Numbered from the stretch's first letter, positions 48,773-60,200 are shown. The stretch is DNA of 64,000 nucleotides from RFTU01 sp046094505 (GCA_046094505.1 JBJTHN010000028.1:1-64000); one strand, 5' to 3'. Made by a program: numbers and translations. Notes: generated by a model not told the origin, from the sequence alone.

Positions 48773-50704
48773 CTACCGCCCCCCGAGCCGCTGCTGCCGT
48801 GCCAGCCACGCCGCCATATGCGACTCCAACACCGACAGCGGTACCGAGCCGGTGGAAAGCACGGCGTCGTTGAAGTCCCTCAGGTCGAACCGATCACCCA
48901 GGGTGAGCTCAGCCTGCCGACGAAGCGCGCTGATGCGCAACTGCCCGATCTTGTAGGCCAGGGCTTGGCCGGGGGTGCCGATGTAGCGGTCCACCTCGTT
49001 GACGATGTCTTGCTCGGTCTTGGCGGCGTTGGCCCGAAAGTAGTCGATGGCCTGTTGACGGGTCCAGCCCTTGGCATGCAGGCCGGTGTCCACCACCAAG
49101 CGCACCGCGCGCCACATCTCGTACACGAGTTGACCGAAGCGGTCGTACGGGTCGTCGTACAGGCCCATGTCGTAGCCCAGCTGTTCGGCATACAGGCCCC
49201 AGCCTTCACCATAGGCCACGAAGTACGCGGTTCTGCGGAAGGTGGGCGCATCGGCCAACTCCAAGCCAAGCGCGAACTGATGGTGGTGGCCGGGCACGGC
49301 TTCGTGCAAGGTGAGCGGCACCATCTCCCAGGTGGGGCGCATCTCGGGTCGGTAGAGGTTCACATAGTAGTAGCCGGCTCGGCTGCCGTCATTGGCGCCT
49401 GGCTGGTAGTACGCGGTGGTGGTGTCGGGTGCCTGATGATCCGGAATCGGGCGCACGCCGTAGGGCAGGCGCGGCAGCTTGCGGAACACCTTCACCATCT
49501 GCGGATCGACTCGCTTAGAAACGGCCTCGTAGGCAGCCAGCAGCTCACCGGGCGTCTTCTTGTAGAAGCGCGGATCGGTGCGCAGGAACGTGAAGAAGGC
49601 CTCTAAAGACCCCGTGAAACCCGTCTCGGCCTTGACACCTTCCATCTCGGCGCGAATGCGCGCCACCTCGGTCAGACCGGTTTGGTGAATGGCTTGGGCG
49701 CTCAGCGAGGTCGTGGTGTAGGCATGGGCCAAAAAGCTGTAATAGGCCTGACCATCAGGCCGGGCCGTGGCGGCAATGCTCGTGCGGCACTGAGGCAGGT
49801 ACTCCTCGCTGAAGTAGCGGCCGAAGGCACGGTACGCAGGGACCACCCGATCGCGGATCACCGACTGCGCCTCTTGGGCCAGTGCTTGGGCTTCGGCCGC
49901 TGCCAGCGATGGGGCCATGCGCTTGAAGGGCCGGTAGAAGGGGCTGGACGCCGGGTCGTCCACCACCTGCGCGGCAATCTGCGCCGGCACGCGCTGCATC
50001 AGCACCTGCGGCGGTGTCAGGCCCGCCTTCACGCCTTCGCGCATCAAGGTGATGTGCTGCTCAAGGTACGTTGGCAAGGCAGCCAAACGGTTGATGTAGC
50101 GGCGGTAATCCGCGGCGCTGGAAAAGCGCAGCAAGTCGCCGATGCGGTCAGCGGTTTGCGGGCCGCTCTGGTGGCCCACCGGCTGCAAATGTTCTTTGAA
50201 GTCCTGACGGCGGACCGCCTCCTGCTGCAACCAAGCGAAGGTGTCGTAGTGGAGTTGGTCGGCCGGCGAGAGCTTGTGCCGCGCAATGGCCTGCACGCGT
50301 TGCAAGGCCAAGCGGTCAGCCGCTTGGCGTGCGGCAATGGCCGGCAGGCTCAAGTCGGTCCAGCCCTCGGCACCGCGCCGGTCACCAAAGTACGCAGCTT
50401 CCTCGGGGTTCTGCCGCATGCGGCGTTCCCACTCGTCATCAAAGAGCCGGCGCAAGGCTTGCGCAGTGGCTGGGTCCGAGGCGGTGCGGGGCTTGGAGGG
50501 TGTGGCAGCGGGCAGCTTGGCCGCAGCCGGGGTGTGCGCCGAAGCTGGCGTTGGCGCTGGAGCTTGGGCTTGGGCTTGGGCTGCAGCGCCGGCGAACGCC
50601 GTTGTAGCCAAGGCCAAGGCCGCCATGGACCACGCCCCCAAGGAACAAGGGCGTGCGGCCCCTCGCAGCAGGCAGGCCGTGCGCGAGATCAGGACAGTCA
50701 ACAT
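48773..50704 (-). CDS. DUF885 family exported protein (putative metallopeptidase)
   Basis: The 643-residue protein has an N-terminal signal peptide (about residues 1-45, AGAAAQAQAQ region), then an Ala/Pro linker and the DUF885 domain. The motif LTLHEAVPGHHHQFAL (about 470) is an HExxxGHH-type zinc-binding signature, and a downstream Glu is in YGEGWGLYAEQLG. Related proteins are annotated as dipeptidyl carboxypeptidase-like, but activity is unproven. The 131-bp gap before the enoyl-CoA hydratase start shows nothing recognisable. Confidence 0.88.
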   Translation of the reverse strand: MLTVLISRTACLLRGAARPCSLGAWSMAALALATTAFAGAAAQAQAQAPAPTPASAHTPAAAKLPAATPSKPRTASDPATAQALRRLFDDEWERRMRQNPEEAAYFGDRRGAEGWTDLSLPAIAARQAADRLALQRVQAIARHKLSPADQLHYDTFAWLQQEAVRRQDFKEHLQPVGHQSGPQTADRIGDLLRFSSAADYRRYINRLAALPTYLEQHITLMREGVKAGLTPPQVLMQRVPAQIAAQVVDDPASSPFYRPFKRMAPSLAAAEAQALAQEAQSVIRDRVVPAYRAFGRYFSEEYLPQCRTSIAATARPDGQAYYSFLAHAYTTTSLSAQAIHQTGLTEVARIRAEMEGVKAETGFTGSLEAFFTFLRTDPRFYKKTPGELLAAYEAVSKRVDPQMVKVFRKLPRLPYGVRPIPDHQAPDTTTAYYQPGANDGSRAGYYYVNLYRPEMRPTWEMVPLTLHEAVPGHHHQFALGLELADAPTFRRTAYFVAYGEGWGLYAEQLGYDMGLYDDPYDRFGQLVYEMWRAVRLVVDTGLHAKGWTRQQAIDYFRANAAKTEQDIVNEVDRYIGTPGQALAYKIGQLRISALRRQAELTLGDRFDLRDFNDAVLSTGSVPLSVLESHMAAWLARQQRLGGR

Positions 50705-50764
50705 GGGAGCCCTCCGGTTTGGCCGGATTCTGACCCCATTCAGCCGAGCCGATCCGCGCCGGGT

Positions 50765-51160
50765 TCAGGCGCCCAGGAAAAACAGAACCACGCAGCAGGC
50801 CAGGCCCACCAGCCACAGCAGCGACCGCAGGTTCGCCCGGTCGGTCACATAGGCCCAGATGTAGCCCAAGCGGCACAGGATGAAGGCCAGGGCCAGTGCA
50901 TCCACCGTGGCTTGTGCAGCCCCGCCGTGCTCGGCAATCAACACACCGGCGATGAACACCGGCAGGGCTTCGAAGCTGTTGTACTGGGCCGCATTGGCCC
51001 GCGCCTGAAAACCCTGCAGCCCTTCCAACCAAGCCCGAGGGTTGTGGTTGTCATAGCCGCCCTCGCGGCGCGGCTTGCCAAACCCACGTGATTTGGCGAT
51101 GCCCGCGCACGCGATGGGCAGCAAACAGGCCAACAGGATGCAGGCGTGCGAGACGGTCAT
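50765..51160 (-). CDS. MAPEG family membrane protein
   Basis: The 131-residue protein has about four hydrophobic helices and the MAPEG pattern FQARANAAQYNSFEALPVFIAGVLIAE. Eicosanoid/glutathione-metabolism homologues conjugate glutathione; the bacterial role is mostly unknown. The start at 51160 is an ATG (a TTG nine bases upstream is possible). It lies 5 bp after rhlE on the same strand. Confidence 0.86.
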   Translation of the reverse strand: MTVSHACILLACLLPIACAGIAKSRGFGKPRREGGYDNHNPRAWLEGLQGFQARANAAQYNSFEALPVFIAGVLIAEHGGAAQATVDALALAFILCRLGYIWAYVTDRANLRSLLWLVGLACCVVLFFLGA

Positions 51161-51165
51161 GATGC

Positions 51166-52647
<1,482 letters not shown>

Positions 52648-52975
52648 GAATTTCCAATCAAACAAGCAAAACACCACGCGCCTGGCCTGCCTGCGCCATG
52701 CACGGGTTCAGCAGATCAGCCCTTCAAGCAGGGTCTGTCCGCAGGTGAAGTCGCGAAGATGGAATTGGGGTCCGGCGGGCGTTCCAAACCAACCATGGAA
52801 CGTGAGCCCGGGACGGTACCGGTGGGTCCGAAGCGACGGCATCGCCGCCGACCTGCACCAGGGAGTGTCAGCCAAACATCGAATGCACGACGGGGCTGAA
52901 AGGTCAGAGGGGATGAAGAACTCAGAGTTTACCCTAAATCGCTCGGGCACGCAGGAGTGTCGTTACAGTTGCCCA
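52648..52975. other. Intergenic region between rhlE and the RND operon
   Basis: These 328 bp hold no credible gene. They must contain the divergent promoters of rhlE and the efflux operon. I see A/T-richer stretches near 52650-52675 and 52928-52942, but no confident -35/-10 pair and no clear palindromic operator. No regulator gene of the pump (AcrR or MexR type) adjoins. Confidence 0.6.
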
Positions 52976-54193
52976 ATGACTGAGCGCATGAACCGACTGG
53001 GGGCCGCAATCGGCCTGATGGGTGCGCTGCTGAGCCTTGCAGCTTGCGGCGGCGGAACGGACAACAAGGCAGCGACCCCTGCACCGGCTGCCGCCTCAGG
53101 CCCAGCCGCTGCTCCACCGCCGCCGGCCGTGGGGGTGCTCAAGGTCGCGCCCGCTGACGTGGGGCTGCTCACCGAACTGCCCGGACGCACCGAGGCGTCT
53201 CGGGTGGCGCAGGTGCGCGCGCGTGCAGCGGGCATCCTCACCAAGCGGCTGTTCGACGAGGGCAGCGACGTGACCGCCGGCCAGCCGCTGTTCACCATCG
53301 ACCCGGCGCCGTACCAAGCCGCTGTGGCCAGCGCGCAGGCCCAGGTGGCAAGGGCCGAGGCGGCCTTGATGCAGGCCCAGGCCAATGCGGACCGCGCTCG
53401 GCCGCTGCTCGAGGCCAAGGCCATCAGCGAGCAGGAATCGATCAATGCGCAGGCGGCCCGGCAGCAGGCCTTGGCCGAAGTGGCCGCCGCGCGCGCGGCC
53501 CTGCAAACGGCACAGCTGAACCTGGGCTATGCCAGCGTCAGCGCGCCCATCGCTGGGCGCATCGGCCGTGCTCAGGTCACCGAGGGCGCTCTGGTGGGCC
53601 AAGGTGAAGCCACGCCGATGGCCCTGATTCAACAGGTCGACCCGCTGTATGTGAACTTCACACAGCCTGCGGCCGACGTGCTTCGCCTGCGTGCGGCCAT
53701 TGCGCGCGGGCAGTTCAAGCAGGCTGGGCCCGAAGCGGCGTCGGTGACGCTGCACCTGGAGGACGGCAGCACGCACCCCCTGCCGGGCAAGCTCTTGTTC
53801 TCCGACCTCAGCGTGGACCCCACCACGGGGCAGATCACCCTGCGAGCCATCGTGCCCAACCCCAAGAAGACCCTGCTGCCGGGCTTGTTCGTTCGCGTTC
53901 GCGTGGAACAGGCCCAGGCCCCGGGCGCCATGCTCTTGCCCCAACAGGCCGTCAGCCGCGGCCCCCAAGGGGACACGGTGCGCGTGGTGGGCGAAGACGG
54001 CATGGTCGATGTGCGGCCCGTGAAGGTGGGGCCTGCGCGCGATGGGCAATGGGTGGTGCTGGAAGGCCTGAAGGCCGGCGAGCAGGTCATGGTGGATGGC
54101 TTTCAAAAGCTGCGCGGCAAAGGGCCCGTGAATCCGGTGCCCTGGACGCCAGCCAGCACAGCCTCACCGGCCAAGCCGCCCTCCAAAGGCTAG
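52976..54193 (+). CDS. RND efflux periplasmic adaptor (membrane fusion) lipoprotein
   Basis: The 405-residue AcrA/MexA-type protein has a lipoprotein signal ending SLAACGGG and a hydrophobic Ala/Pro linker. The lipoyl/hairpin region follows with an Ala/Gln-rich coiled coil (about 105-195, QAQVARAEAALMQAQ), then beta-barrel and membrane-proximal domains with FVRVRVEQ and VDGFQKLRGKGPV. It links the inner-membrane pump to the outer-membrane channel. ATG 52976 is preferred; 52988 is an alternative. The RND pump gene follows after 9 bp. Confidence 0.94.
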   Translation: MTERMNRLGAAIGLMGALLSLAACGGGTDNKAATPAPAAASGPAAAPPPPAVGVLKVAPADVGLLTELPGRTEASRVAQVRARAAGILTKRLFDEGSDVTAGQPLFTIDPAPYQAAVASAQAQVARAEAALMQAQANADRARPLLEAKAISEQESINAQAARQQALAEVAAARAALQTAQLNLGYASVSAPIAGRIGRAQVTEGALVGQGEATPMALIQQVDPLYVNFTQPAADVLRLRAAIARGQFKQAGPEAASVTLHLEDGSTHPLPGKLLFSDLSVDPTTGQITLRAIVPNPKKTLLPGLFVRVRVEQAQAPGAMLLPQQAVSRGPQGDTVRVVGEDGMVDVRPVKVGPARDGQWVVLEGLKAGEQVMVDGFQKLRGKGPVNPVPWTPASTASPAKPPSKG

Positions 54194-54202
54194 GAGCGGC
54201 AC

Positions 54203-57200
54203 ATGGCGCCCTTCTTCATCAACCGCCCGGTCTTCGCCTGGGTCATCGCGCTGTTCGTCCTGGTGGGCGGCGGCGTGGCGGTCACGCAGTTGCCCGTGGC
54301 CCAGTACCCGCCGGTGGCCCCGCCCTCCATTTCGCTGAACGTCAGCTACCCGGGTGCTTCGGCCACCACCTTGGAGAACACGGTCATCGCCCTGATCGAG
54401 CAGGAGATGAACGGCTCACCCGGCCTCGTGTACATGGAGTCGGTTGCGCAAGCCAACGGCTCGGGCTCGATCACCTTGAGTTACGAGCCGGGCACCAACC
54501 CCGACTTGGCGCAGGTGGATGTGCAGAACCGATTGGCCCGGGCCTCACCGCGACTGCCGGCTGCCGTGACACAGCAAGGCATACGGGTGGACAAGGCCAA
54601 CCCGAACTTCCTGCTGTTCGTCGTGCTCTCGTCGGAAAACCCGGCCTTCGACCCCGTTGCCTTGGGCGACTATGCCGCGCGCACGGTGTTGCCCGAGCTT
54701 CAGCGGGTACCGGGCGTGGGCCAGGCCAACCTCTTTGGCACCGAGCGGGCCATGCGCATCTGGGTGGACCCGGTGAAGCTGCAGGGCTACCGAATGTCCA
54801 TGCTGGACGTCAACTCGGCCATCGCACAACAGAACATCCAGGTCACCTCAGGCTCATTGGGCGAACAGCCGGCACTGCCCACGCAATTGGTCAGCGCCAC
54901 GGTCACCGTTCAAGGGCAACTGACCTCGGTTGCGCAATTCGGCAACATCGTGTTGCGCGCCAACCCCGACGGCTCCTCGGTTCGCCTGCGTGATGTGGCC
55001 CGCATCGAATTGGGGGCGCAAAGCTATTCGCTGCGCACGCGGCTCAACGGCGAGCCCTCGGCCGGCATGTCGGTGCAACTGGCTTCGGGAGCCAATGCAC
55101 TGGAGACCGCCGATGCCATCCGCGCCAAGCTCAAACAGATCGAGCGGTTCTTTCCTGCGGGCGTGAAGGCGACGATTCCCTTTGACGGATCCCTGTTCAT
55201 CCGCATTTCCATCGAGCAGGTGGCCAAGACACTGGTGGAAGCGGTGGCCTTGGTGTTCCTGGTGATGTTCCTGTTCCTGCAGAACATCCGCTACACCCTC
55301 ATCCCGACCCTGGTGGTGCCGGTGTGTCTCCTGGGCACCTTCGCAGCGCTGCTGGCCATGGGTTTTTCCATCAATGTGCTGACCATGTTCGGCATGGTGC
55401 TGGTCATCGGCATCGTGGTGGATGACGCCATCGTGGTGGTCGAAAACGTCGAACGCATCATAAGCGAAGAGGGGCTGAGCCCCCGAGCGGCCACCCAGAA
55501 GGCGATGTCTCAGATCAGCGGGGCCATTGTGGGTGTGACGGTGGTGCTGGTGTCGGTGTTCATCCCGCTGGCTTTCTTCAGCGGGGCCATCGGCAACATC
55601 TACCGCCAGTTTGCGGCTGTCATGGTCACGGCCATTTTGCTGTCGGCCTTCCTGGCGCTGAGCTTCTCACCGGCCCTGTGCGCCACCTTGCTCAAGCCCG
55701 TGCAGGCGGGGCATCACCACGCCAAGGGCGGCTTCTTCGGTTGGTTCAACCGGGGCTATGCCCGCGCGGCAAGAGGCTACGAAGGAGTGGTGGCGCGCAT
55801 GCTTCGCAACTGCTGGCGCTACATGGTGATTTATGCGGCGGTGATTGGTGCTGCGGTGGTGATGTACACCCGGCTGCCCACGGCCTTCGTGCCCAATGAA
55901 GACCAGGGCAACATCCTGATCAACGTCTTGCTGCCACCAGGCGCCACACAGGAGCGGACCCTGGCGGTCATGAAGCAAGTCGAAGGTGTGATGCTCAAGC
56001 AGCCCGAGGTCAAGGCCATGACCAGTGTGCTGGGCTTCAACTTCTCGGGCTCCGGGCAAAACTCGGCCCTCAACTTCGTGGCGCTCAAGGATTGGGACGA
56101 ACGGCCCGACCCCGAGCAATCGGCCCAGGCCCTGGTCAAGCGTGCACAGGGAATGCTGTCGGGCATCCGGGATGCCTTCATCTTCGTGGTGAGCCCGCCG
56201 CCGATCCGGGAACTGGGCCGGGCCAACGGTTTCGCCTTCCGCTTGCAAGACCGTGGCGGCGTGGGCCGCGAGGTGCTGCTGCAGGCCCGAAACCAGTTGT
56301 TGGGCGAAGCCCAGAAGAGCCCGTTGCTCAACGCGGTGCGCCCGGATGGGCTGGAGGATGCCGCCCAGGTGGAGCTGCAGATCGACCGCGACCGCGCCGC
56401 GGCCTTGGGGGTGGGCTTTGCGGCCATCAACAATGCCCTGGGTACCGCCTTGGGTTCGGCCTACATCAACGACTTTCTGAACGCCGGGCGGGTTCAGCGC
56501 GTGGTGGTGCAGGCCGATGCGCCCGCGCGCATGGAACCCGAAGACCTGCTGGCACTGCCCGTGCTGAACAACCGGGGCGAAAGCGTGCCCCTGGCCGCCT
56601 TTGCCAGCACCCGCTGGGTGACCGGCGCCATGCAGGCCGTGCGCTACAACGGCTACCCGGCCATGCGCGTGGCGGGCGAGCCGGCCAAGGGCGTGAGCAC
56701 CGGGGAGGCCATTGCGGAGATGGAGCGCCTGGCCGTGCAACTGCCCAAGGGCATTGGCTACGAGTGGACCGGCCTGGCGCGCGAAGAAAAGCTCAGTGGG
56801 GCCACGGCCTACCTGCTGTTCTTCTTCTCGCTGCTGGCGGTGTTCTTGTGTTTGGCCGCGCTGTATGAAAGCTGGTCGATTCCGCTGGCCGTGATCCTGG
56901 TGGTGCCGCTGGGTGTGTTGGGCACGGTGGCGGCCACGCTGATGCGCGGCCTTGAGAACGATGTGTTCTTCAAAGTCGGCATGATCACCATCATCGGCCT
57001 GTCGGCCAAGAACGCCGTGCTGATCATCGAATTCGCCAAGGACCTGCACGCACAGGGCAAGGACCTGGTGGCCTCGGTGTTAGAGGCCGCACACCTGCGC
57101 CTGCGGCCCATCATCATGACCTCGCTGGCCTTCATTCTGGGCGTGCTACCCCTGGTATTGGCCAGTGGCGCGGGCTCTGCGGGCCAACGCTCCATCGGCA

Positions 57201-57361
57201 CCGGTGTGATGGGTGGCATGGTGTCGGCCACGGTGTTGGCGGTGTTCATGGTGCCGGTGTTCTTCGTGGTGGTGCGCCGCCTGTTCAAGGGCAGCGAGCG
57301 GCAGCGGCAGCTCTACGCCCATGAGAACCCCGACAAACCGAAGGCGGAGGATTGGTCATGA
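54203..57361 (+). CDS. RND multidrug efflux pump, HAE1 family (AcrB/MexB-like)
   Basis: The 1052-residue proton-driven trimeric pump starts APFFINRPVFAWVIALFV. The proton-relay pair is in GIVVDDAIVVVENVERI (TM4), and the partner Lys is in LSAKNAVLIIEFAKDL (TM10). Two large periplasmic loops (about 40-330 and 560-870) form the drug-binding porter domain. Substrate specificity is not readable. It ends with its stop inside the ATGA overlap with the outer-membrane factor gene. Confidence 0.96.
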   Translation: MAPFFINRPVFAWVIALFVLVGGGVAVTQLPVAQYPPVAPPSISLNVSYPGASATTLENTVIALIEQEMNGSPGLVYMESVAQANGSGSITLSYEPGTNPDLAQVDVQNRLARASPRLPAAVTQQGIRVDKANPNFLLFVVLSSENPAFDPVALGDYAARTVLPELQRVPGVGQANLFGTERAMRIWVDPVKLQGYRMSMLDVNSAIAQQNIQVTSGSLGEQPALPTQLVSATVTVQGQLTSVAQFGNIVLRANPDGSSVRLRDVARIELGAQSYSLRTRLNGEPSAGMSVQLASGANALETADAIRAKLKQIERFFPAGVKATIPFDGSLFIRISIEQVAKTLVEAVALVFLVMFLFLQNIRYTLIPTLVVPVCLLGTFAALLAMGFSINVLTMFGMVLVIGIVVDDAIVVVENVERIISEEGLSPRAATQKAMSQISGAIVGVTVVLVSVFIPLAFFSGAIGNIYRQFAAVMVTAILLSAFLALSFSPALCATLLKPVQAGHHHAKGGFFGWFNRGYARAARGYEGVVARMLRNCWRYMVIYAAVIGAAVVMYTRLPTAFVPNEDQGNILINVLLPPGATQERTLAVMKQVEGVMLKQPEVKAMTSVLGFNFSGSGQNSALNFVALKDWDERPDPEQSAQALVKRAQGMLSGIRDAFIFVVSPPPIRELGRANGFAFRLQDRGGVGREVLLQARNQLLGEAQKSPLLNAVRPDGLEDAAQVELQIDRDRAAALGVGFAAINNALGTALGSAYINDFLNAGRVQRVVVQADAPARMEPEDLLALPVLNNRGESVPLAAFASTRWVTGAMQAVRYNGYPAMRVAGEPAKGVSTGEAIAEMERLAVQLPKGIGYEWTGLAREEKLSGATAYLLFFFSLLAVFLCLAALYESWSIPLAVILVVPLGVLGTVAATLMRGLENDVFFKVGMITIIGLSAKNAVLIIEFAKDLHAQGKDLVASVLEAAHLRLRPIIMTSLAFILGVLPLVLASGAGSAGQRSIGTGVMGGMVSATVLAVFMVPVFFVVVRRLFKGSERQRQLYAHENPDKPKAEDWS

Positions 57362-58932
57362 GCGCGCGGCAGCGGCGGCAGGCCCGCGCGGTGGCCGGTG
57401 GCTCGGCATCGGCCTGTCATTCGGTGTGGGCCCTGGCCCGTTTGGCCGCTGCAGCCCTGGGCGCCTGCAGCTTGGTGGCCTGCACCACGACTCTCGTGGC
57501 GCCCACCGCCCTGAACGATGCGCAGCTGATCGCACCGCACTTTGCGGGCCCGGCGGCGGATCCGGGCGGCACAGCCGGGGCCGTGGGCGAGTCCGGCTCT
57601 GCGGCCTCATCCCCACCAGCCGCGCTTGGGGTATGGGACCAGTTCTTCACCGATCCTGCGCTGCAGGCCTTGATCCGCCTGGCACTGGAGCACAACCGCG
57701 ACCTTCGCGTGGCCGCGCTGAACGTGGAGCAGGCCCGTGCACAGGCCGCCATACGCGAAGCCGATCTGTGGCCCACCGTCAACGCCGGCCTGGGCGGCAA
57801 CCGATTGCCCACCAACTCGGGCGGCGTCAGCACCACCTTCACCGGCGGCCTGGCCACCACCGCCTACGAGCTAGACCTCTTCGGGCGTGTGCGCCAGCAA
57901 GCAGCCGCGGCCCAGGCCCAATTGCGCGCCAGCGAGTTTCTGCAGTCTGCGGCGCGCTCCAGCTTGGTCGCCGCCGTGGCGGCGGCCTATGTGAACGTCC
58001 AGGCCGATGAAGCCCTGCTGCGCATCACCCAGGACACCGTGCGCAGCCGAGAAGAGAGCCGGCAGATCGTGCTGGGCCGGGTGAAGGCCGGCGCCGCTTC
58101 CCATGTGGACTTGGCACAGGCCGATGCATTGGTGCAAGCCGCGCGTGCCGCCTGGGCCCAGGTGCAGCGCCAGAAGGCTTTGGATGAAAGTGCCCTGGTG
58201 CTGCTGGTCGGGCGCCCGCTGCCCGAGCCCTTGGTGCCGGCTCGGGCCCAGGGCGCGGCTGGCCCCCCAGCGGCCAGCCTGCAGGCCACGCTGATCGCTT
58301 GGCTGGGCCAAGCGGCACGGGGCGACAGCGCACCCCTGCCGGGCCTGCGGGTGCTGCAGGCCGGTGTGCCCTCTGAGGTGCTGGCCCGTAGGCCCGACAT
58401 CGGCGCGGCCGAAGCCCAGTTGCGCGCCGCACAGGCCAACGTGGAAGCTGCGCGCAGGGCGTACTTCCCGCGGATCGCGCTGACGGCCTCGTATGGCCAA
58501 GCCAGCAAGGAGCTCTCGGCCCTGTTTGCCGGCGGCACCTGGGTGTGGGGCGTGGCGCCTCAGTTGATTGCACCCATCTTCGACGCCGGCCGGTTGCGCG
58601 CCGGGGTGCAACAAGCCCAAGCCGTGCAGCAGTCGGCCCTGGCCCAGTACGACAAGACGGTGCAGGTGGCGTTCAAAGAAGTGAGCGATGCGCTGGCCTC
58701 ACAGACCCTGCTGGCCCAGCAGTTGCAGGCCCTGCAGCTTCAAGTGCGCGCCGAAACCCAGCGTGTGGGCTTGGCCCAGTCGCGTTGGCAATGGGGCGCC
58801 ACGGCCTACGGCGAGGTGCTGGATGCGCAGCGCTCGCTGTATGCCGCCCAAACGGCCCTGGTGCAAAGCGCCGCGCTGGCGCTGATCAACCAAGCCACCC
58901 TGTACAAGGTGTTGGGGGGCGGCCTACCCTGA
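57358..58932 (+). CDS. RND outer-membrane channel lipoprotein (OprM/NodT family)
   Basis: The 524-residue TolC-like protein has a lipobox in CSLVACTTT and two repeats of the outer-membrane efflux domain. Signature segments are NRDLRVAALNVEQARAQ and FGRVRQQAAAAQAQL in the first repeat and LARRPDIGAAEAQLRAAQANVEAARRAYFPRI (about 343-374) in the second. The long helices form the periplasmic tunnel. ATG 57358 overlaps the pump stop. It completes the operon adaptor-pump-channel. Confidence 0.94.
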   Translation: MSARQRRQARAVAGGSASACHSVWALARLAAAALGACSLVACTTTLVAPTALNDAQLIAPHFAGPAADPGGTAGAVGESGSAASSPPAALGVWDQFFTDPALQALIRLALEHNRDLRVAALNVEQARAQAAIREADLWPTVNAGLGGNRLPTNSGGVSTTFTGGLATTAYELDLFGRVRQQAAAAQAQLRASEFLQSAARSSLVAAVAAAYVNVQADEALLRITQDTVRSREESRQIVLGRVKAGAASHVDLAQADALVQAARAAWAQVQRQKALDESALVLLVGRPLPEPLVPARAQGAAGPPAASLQATLIAWLGQAARGDSAPLPGLRVLQAGVPSEVLARRPDIGAAEAQLRAAQANVEAARRAYFPRIALTASYGQASKELSALFAGGTWVWGVAPQLIAPIFDAGRLRAGVQQAQAVQQSALAQYDKTVQVAFKEVSDALASQTLLAQQLQALQLQVRAETQRVGLAQSRWQWGATAYGEVLDAQRSLYAAQTALVQSAALALINQATLYKVLGGGLP

Positions 58933-58936
58933 TCAC

Positions 58937-58970
58937 CGGGCAATGCCCGAGTGCGGGCAGCCCTGCCCGC
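58937..58970 (+). terminator. Two adjacent hairpins after the efflux operon
   Basis: CGGGC-AAT-GCCCG (58937-58949) is followed by GCGGGCAG-CC-CTGCCCGC (58953-58970), both perfectly paired, starting 5 bp after the OMF stop. No T-run follows. They may protect the 3' end or end transcription with Rho. Confidence 0.42.
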
Positions 58971-59017
58971 AATGATGCAAGCTGCGCCCCTTCGCAGGCC
59001 CCACGAAGCTCCCGACC

Positions 59018-59080
59018 ATGCCCCACTTGTCCGCCTCTGCTGCGCTGTCGCGCTTTCGTGTGATCGACCTCAGCCGGGCG
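59018..59080 (+). pseudogene. N-terminal stub of a CaiB/BaiF CoA-transferase
   Basis: The frame reads MPHLSASAALSRFRVIDLSRA, closely like the first residues of class III CoA-transferases, and loses similarity after 21 residues. The next frame over then begins another family (59079-59276). It is best read as the left edge of a deletion. Confidence 0.5.
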
Positions 59081-59276
59081 TCGGCTGCGGGTGTTTGTGG
59101 AGCATGCCATTGGCTCGCTGCAACGCCCCATGAGCGATGCGGCCTTGGCCGACAAGTTCCATGCGCAGGCCGATGCGGTCTTGGGCCGGCATTGCGTTCA
59201 GGCGCTCGTGCAAATGTGTTGGCAGGTGGCGCAGCTGCCGCAAGCCCGCGCGCTGAGCTCAGCGGCCGCCGGCTGA
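59079..59276 (+). pseudogene. C-terminal fragment of an MmgE/PrpD-family protein
   Basis: A 66-codon frame reading RRLRVFVEHAIGSLQRPMSD then ADKFHAQADAVLG resembles the conserved C-terminus of MmgE/PrpD 2-methylcitrate dehydratase-like proteins. It has no start or N-terminal domain. It abuts the CoA-transferase stub, so one deletion fused two neighbouring genes. Its last 18 bp overlap the end of the convergent DUF2520 gene. The two fragments are all I see in the 326-bp gap besides the hairpins at 58937-58970. Confidence 0.55.
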
Positions 59277-60200
59277 AGGCGGTGCGCTCAGCAGCGCCTG
59301 CAGGGCCTGCGCCTGCGCGTCGCTGAGCTTTCCCGTGGTACGCGCCAGCTGCAAGCTGAACAGGCTCAAGTCCGCGTAGAGCTGCCGTTGCGCGGGGCCC
59401 ACCTCAGCCAAGGCCTGCAGGTGGCGCGCCAGCACCCCTTGGTCGCCGCGGGCCACCACACCGGCCAGGGCCGTGCCCACGCCCTGCGCTTCAATGGCCT
59501 TGACGGTGCTTTGCAACAAAGGCACCAGCGCCTCCAAGGCCTGCTCTGGCGGCACGCCAAAGCGGGCCCAATGCTGCACGGCTTGCGCCATCAAGGTCAC
59601 CACAAACGAGCCGGCGTAGTGCGCGCTGGCGTGGTACAGCGCACGGCTGCCCGCCGGCAGTTCAAAGGGGCGCATGCCGATGCGGCGTGCCAAGGCTGCC
59701 AGACCGGCAGCGGTTGGGGGGTCGGGCGACTCCACCGCCACGGCGCTGCCAGGCAGTGTGGCCAGGGCGGTGGCCACATCACCAAAGGTGTGCAGGGGAT
59801 GAAAGCCCGCCACGGTGCTGCCCACGGCGGCGGCCGGCAACAAAGCGTCGAGTTCCGTGGCGCCACTGCAGTGCACCACGCACAGGCCTGGGCGCCACGG
59901 CAGCGCCTGGGCCACCGCAGCGATGTGGTCGTCCTGCACCGTGATGAAGACGGTGTCACAGGCCTGCACCAGCACATCGGGCTGCGGCTGCACCAGCGGC
60001 CGGCTGCCCATGGCGCCCAAGGGCTGCGCCAAAGCCTGCGCCGATGCGAGGCTGCGGCTGCTGACCGCCGCCACGGCCACGCCAGCCCGCGCAAAGGCCT
60101 GCGCCAGGGCCTGACCCACCCGGCCCGCACCGATGAAGCCCACGCGGCCGCAGTCCCAGGCCGGTGGCGATCCTGGGAGGGCATCCAAATTCACCTGCAT
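59259..60200 (-). CDS. Rossmann-like / DUF2520 domain protein
   Basis: The 313-residue protein has an N-terminal dinucleotide-binding motif (VGFIGAGRVGQALAQAF), then SGATELDALLPAA and GFHPLHTFGD, the typical DUF2520 pattern, and a C-terminal all-helical domain with HASAHYAGSFVVTLM. It resembles pyrroline-5-carboxylate reductase or ketopantoate reductase folds, but its substrate is not known. It diverges from the IorB-like gene 76 bp away. Confidence 0.87.
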   Translation of the reverse strand: MQVNLDALPGSPPAWDCGRVGFIGAGRVGQALAQAFARAGVAVAAVSSRSLASAQALAQPLGAMGSRPLVQPQPDVLVQACDTVFITVQDDHIAAVAQALPWRPGLCVVHCSGATELDALLPAAAVGSTVAGFHPLHTFGDVATALATLPGSAVAVESPDPPTAAGLAALARRIGMRPFELPAGSRALYHASAHYAGSFVVTLMAQAVQHWARFGVPPEQALEALVPLLQSTVKAIEAQGVGTALAGVVARGDQGVLARHLQALAEVGPAQRQLYADLSLFSLQLARTTGKLSDAQAQALQALLSAPPSAGGR

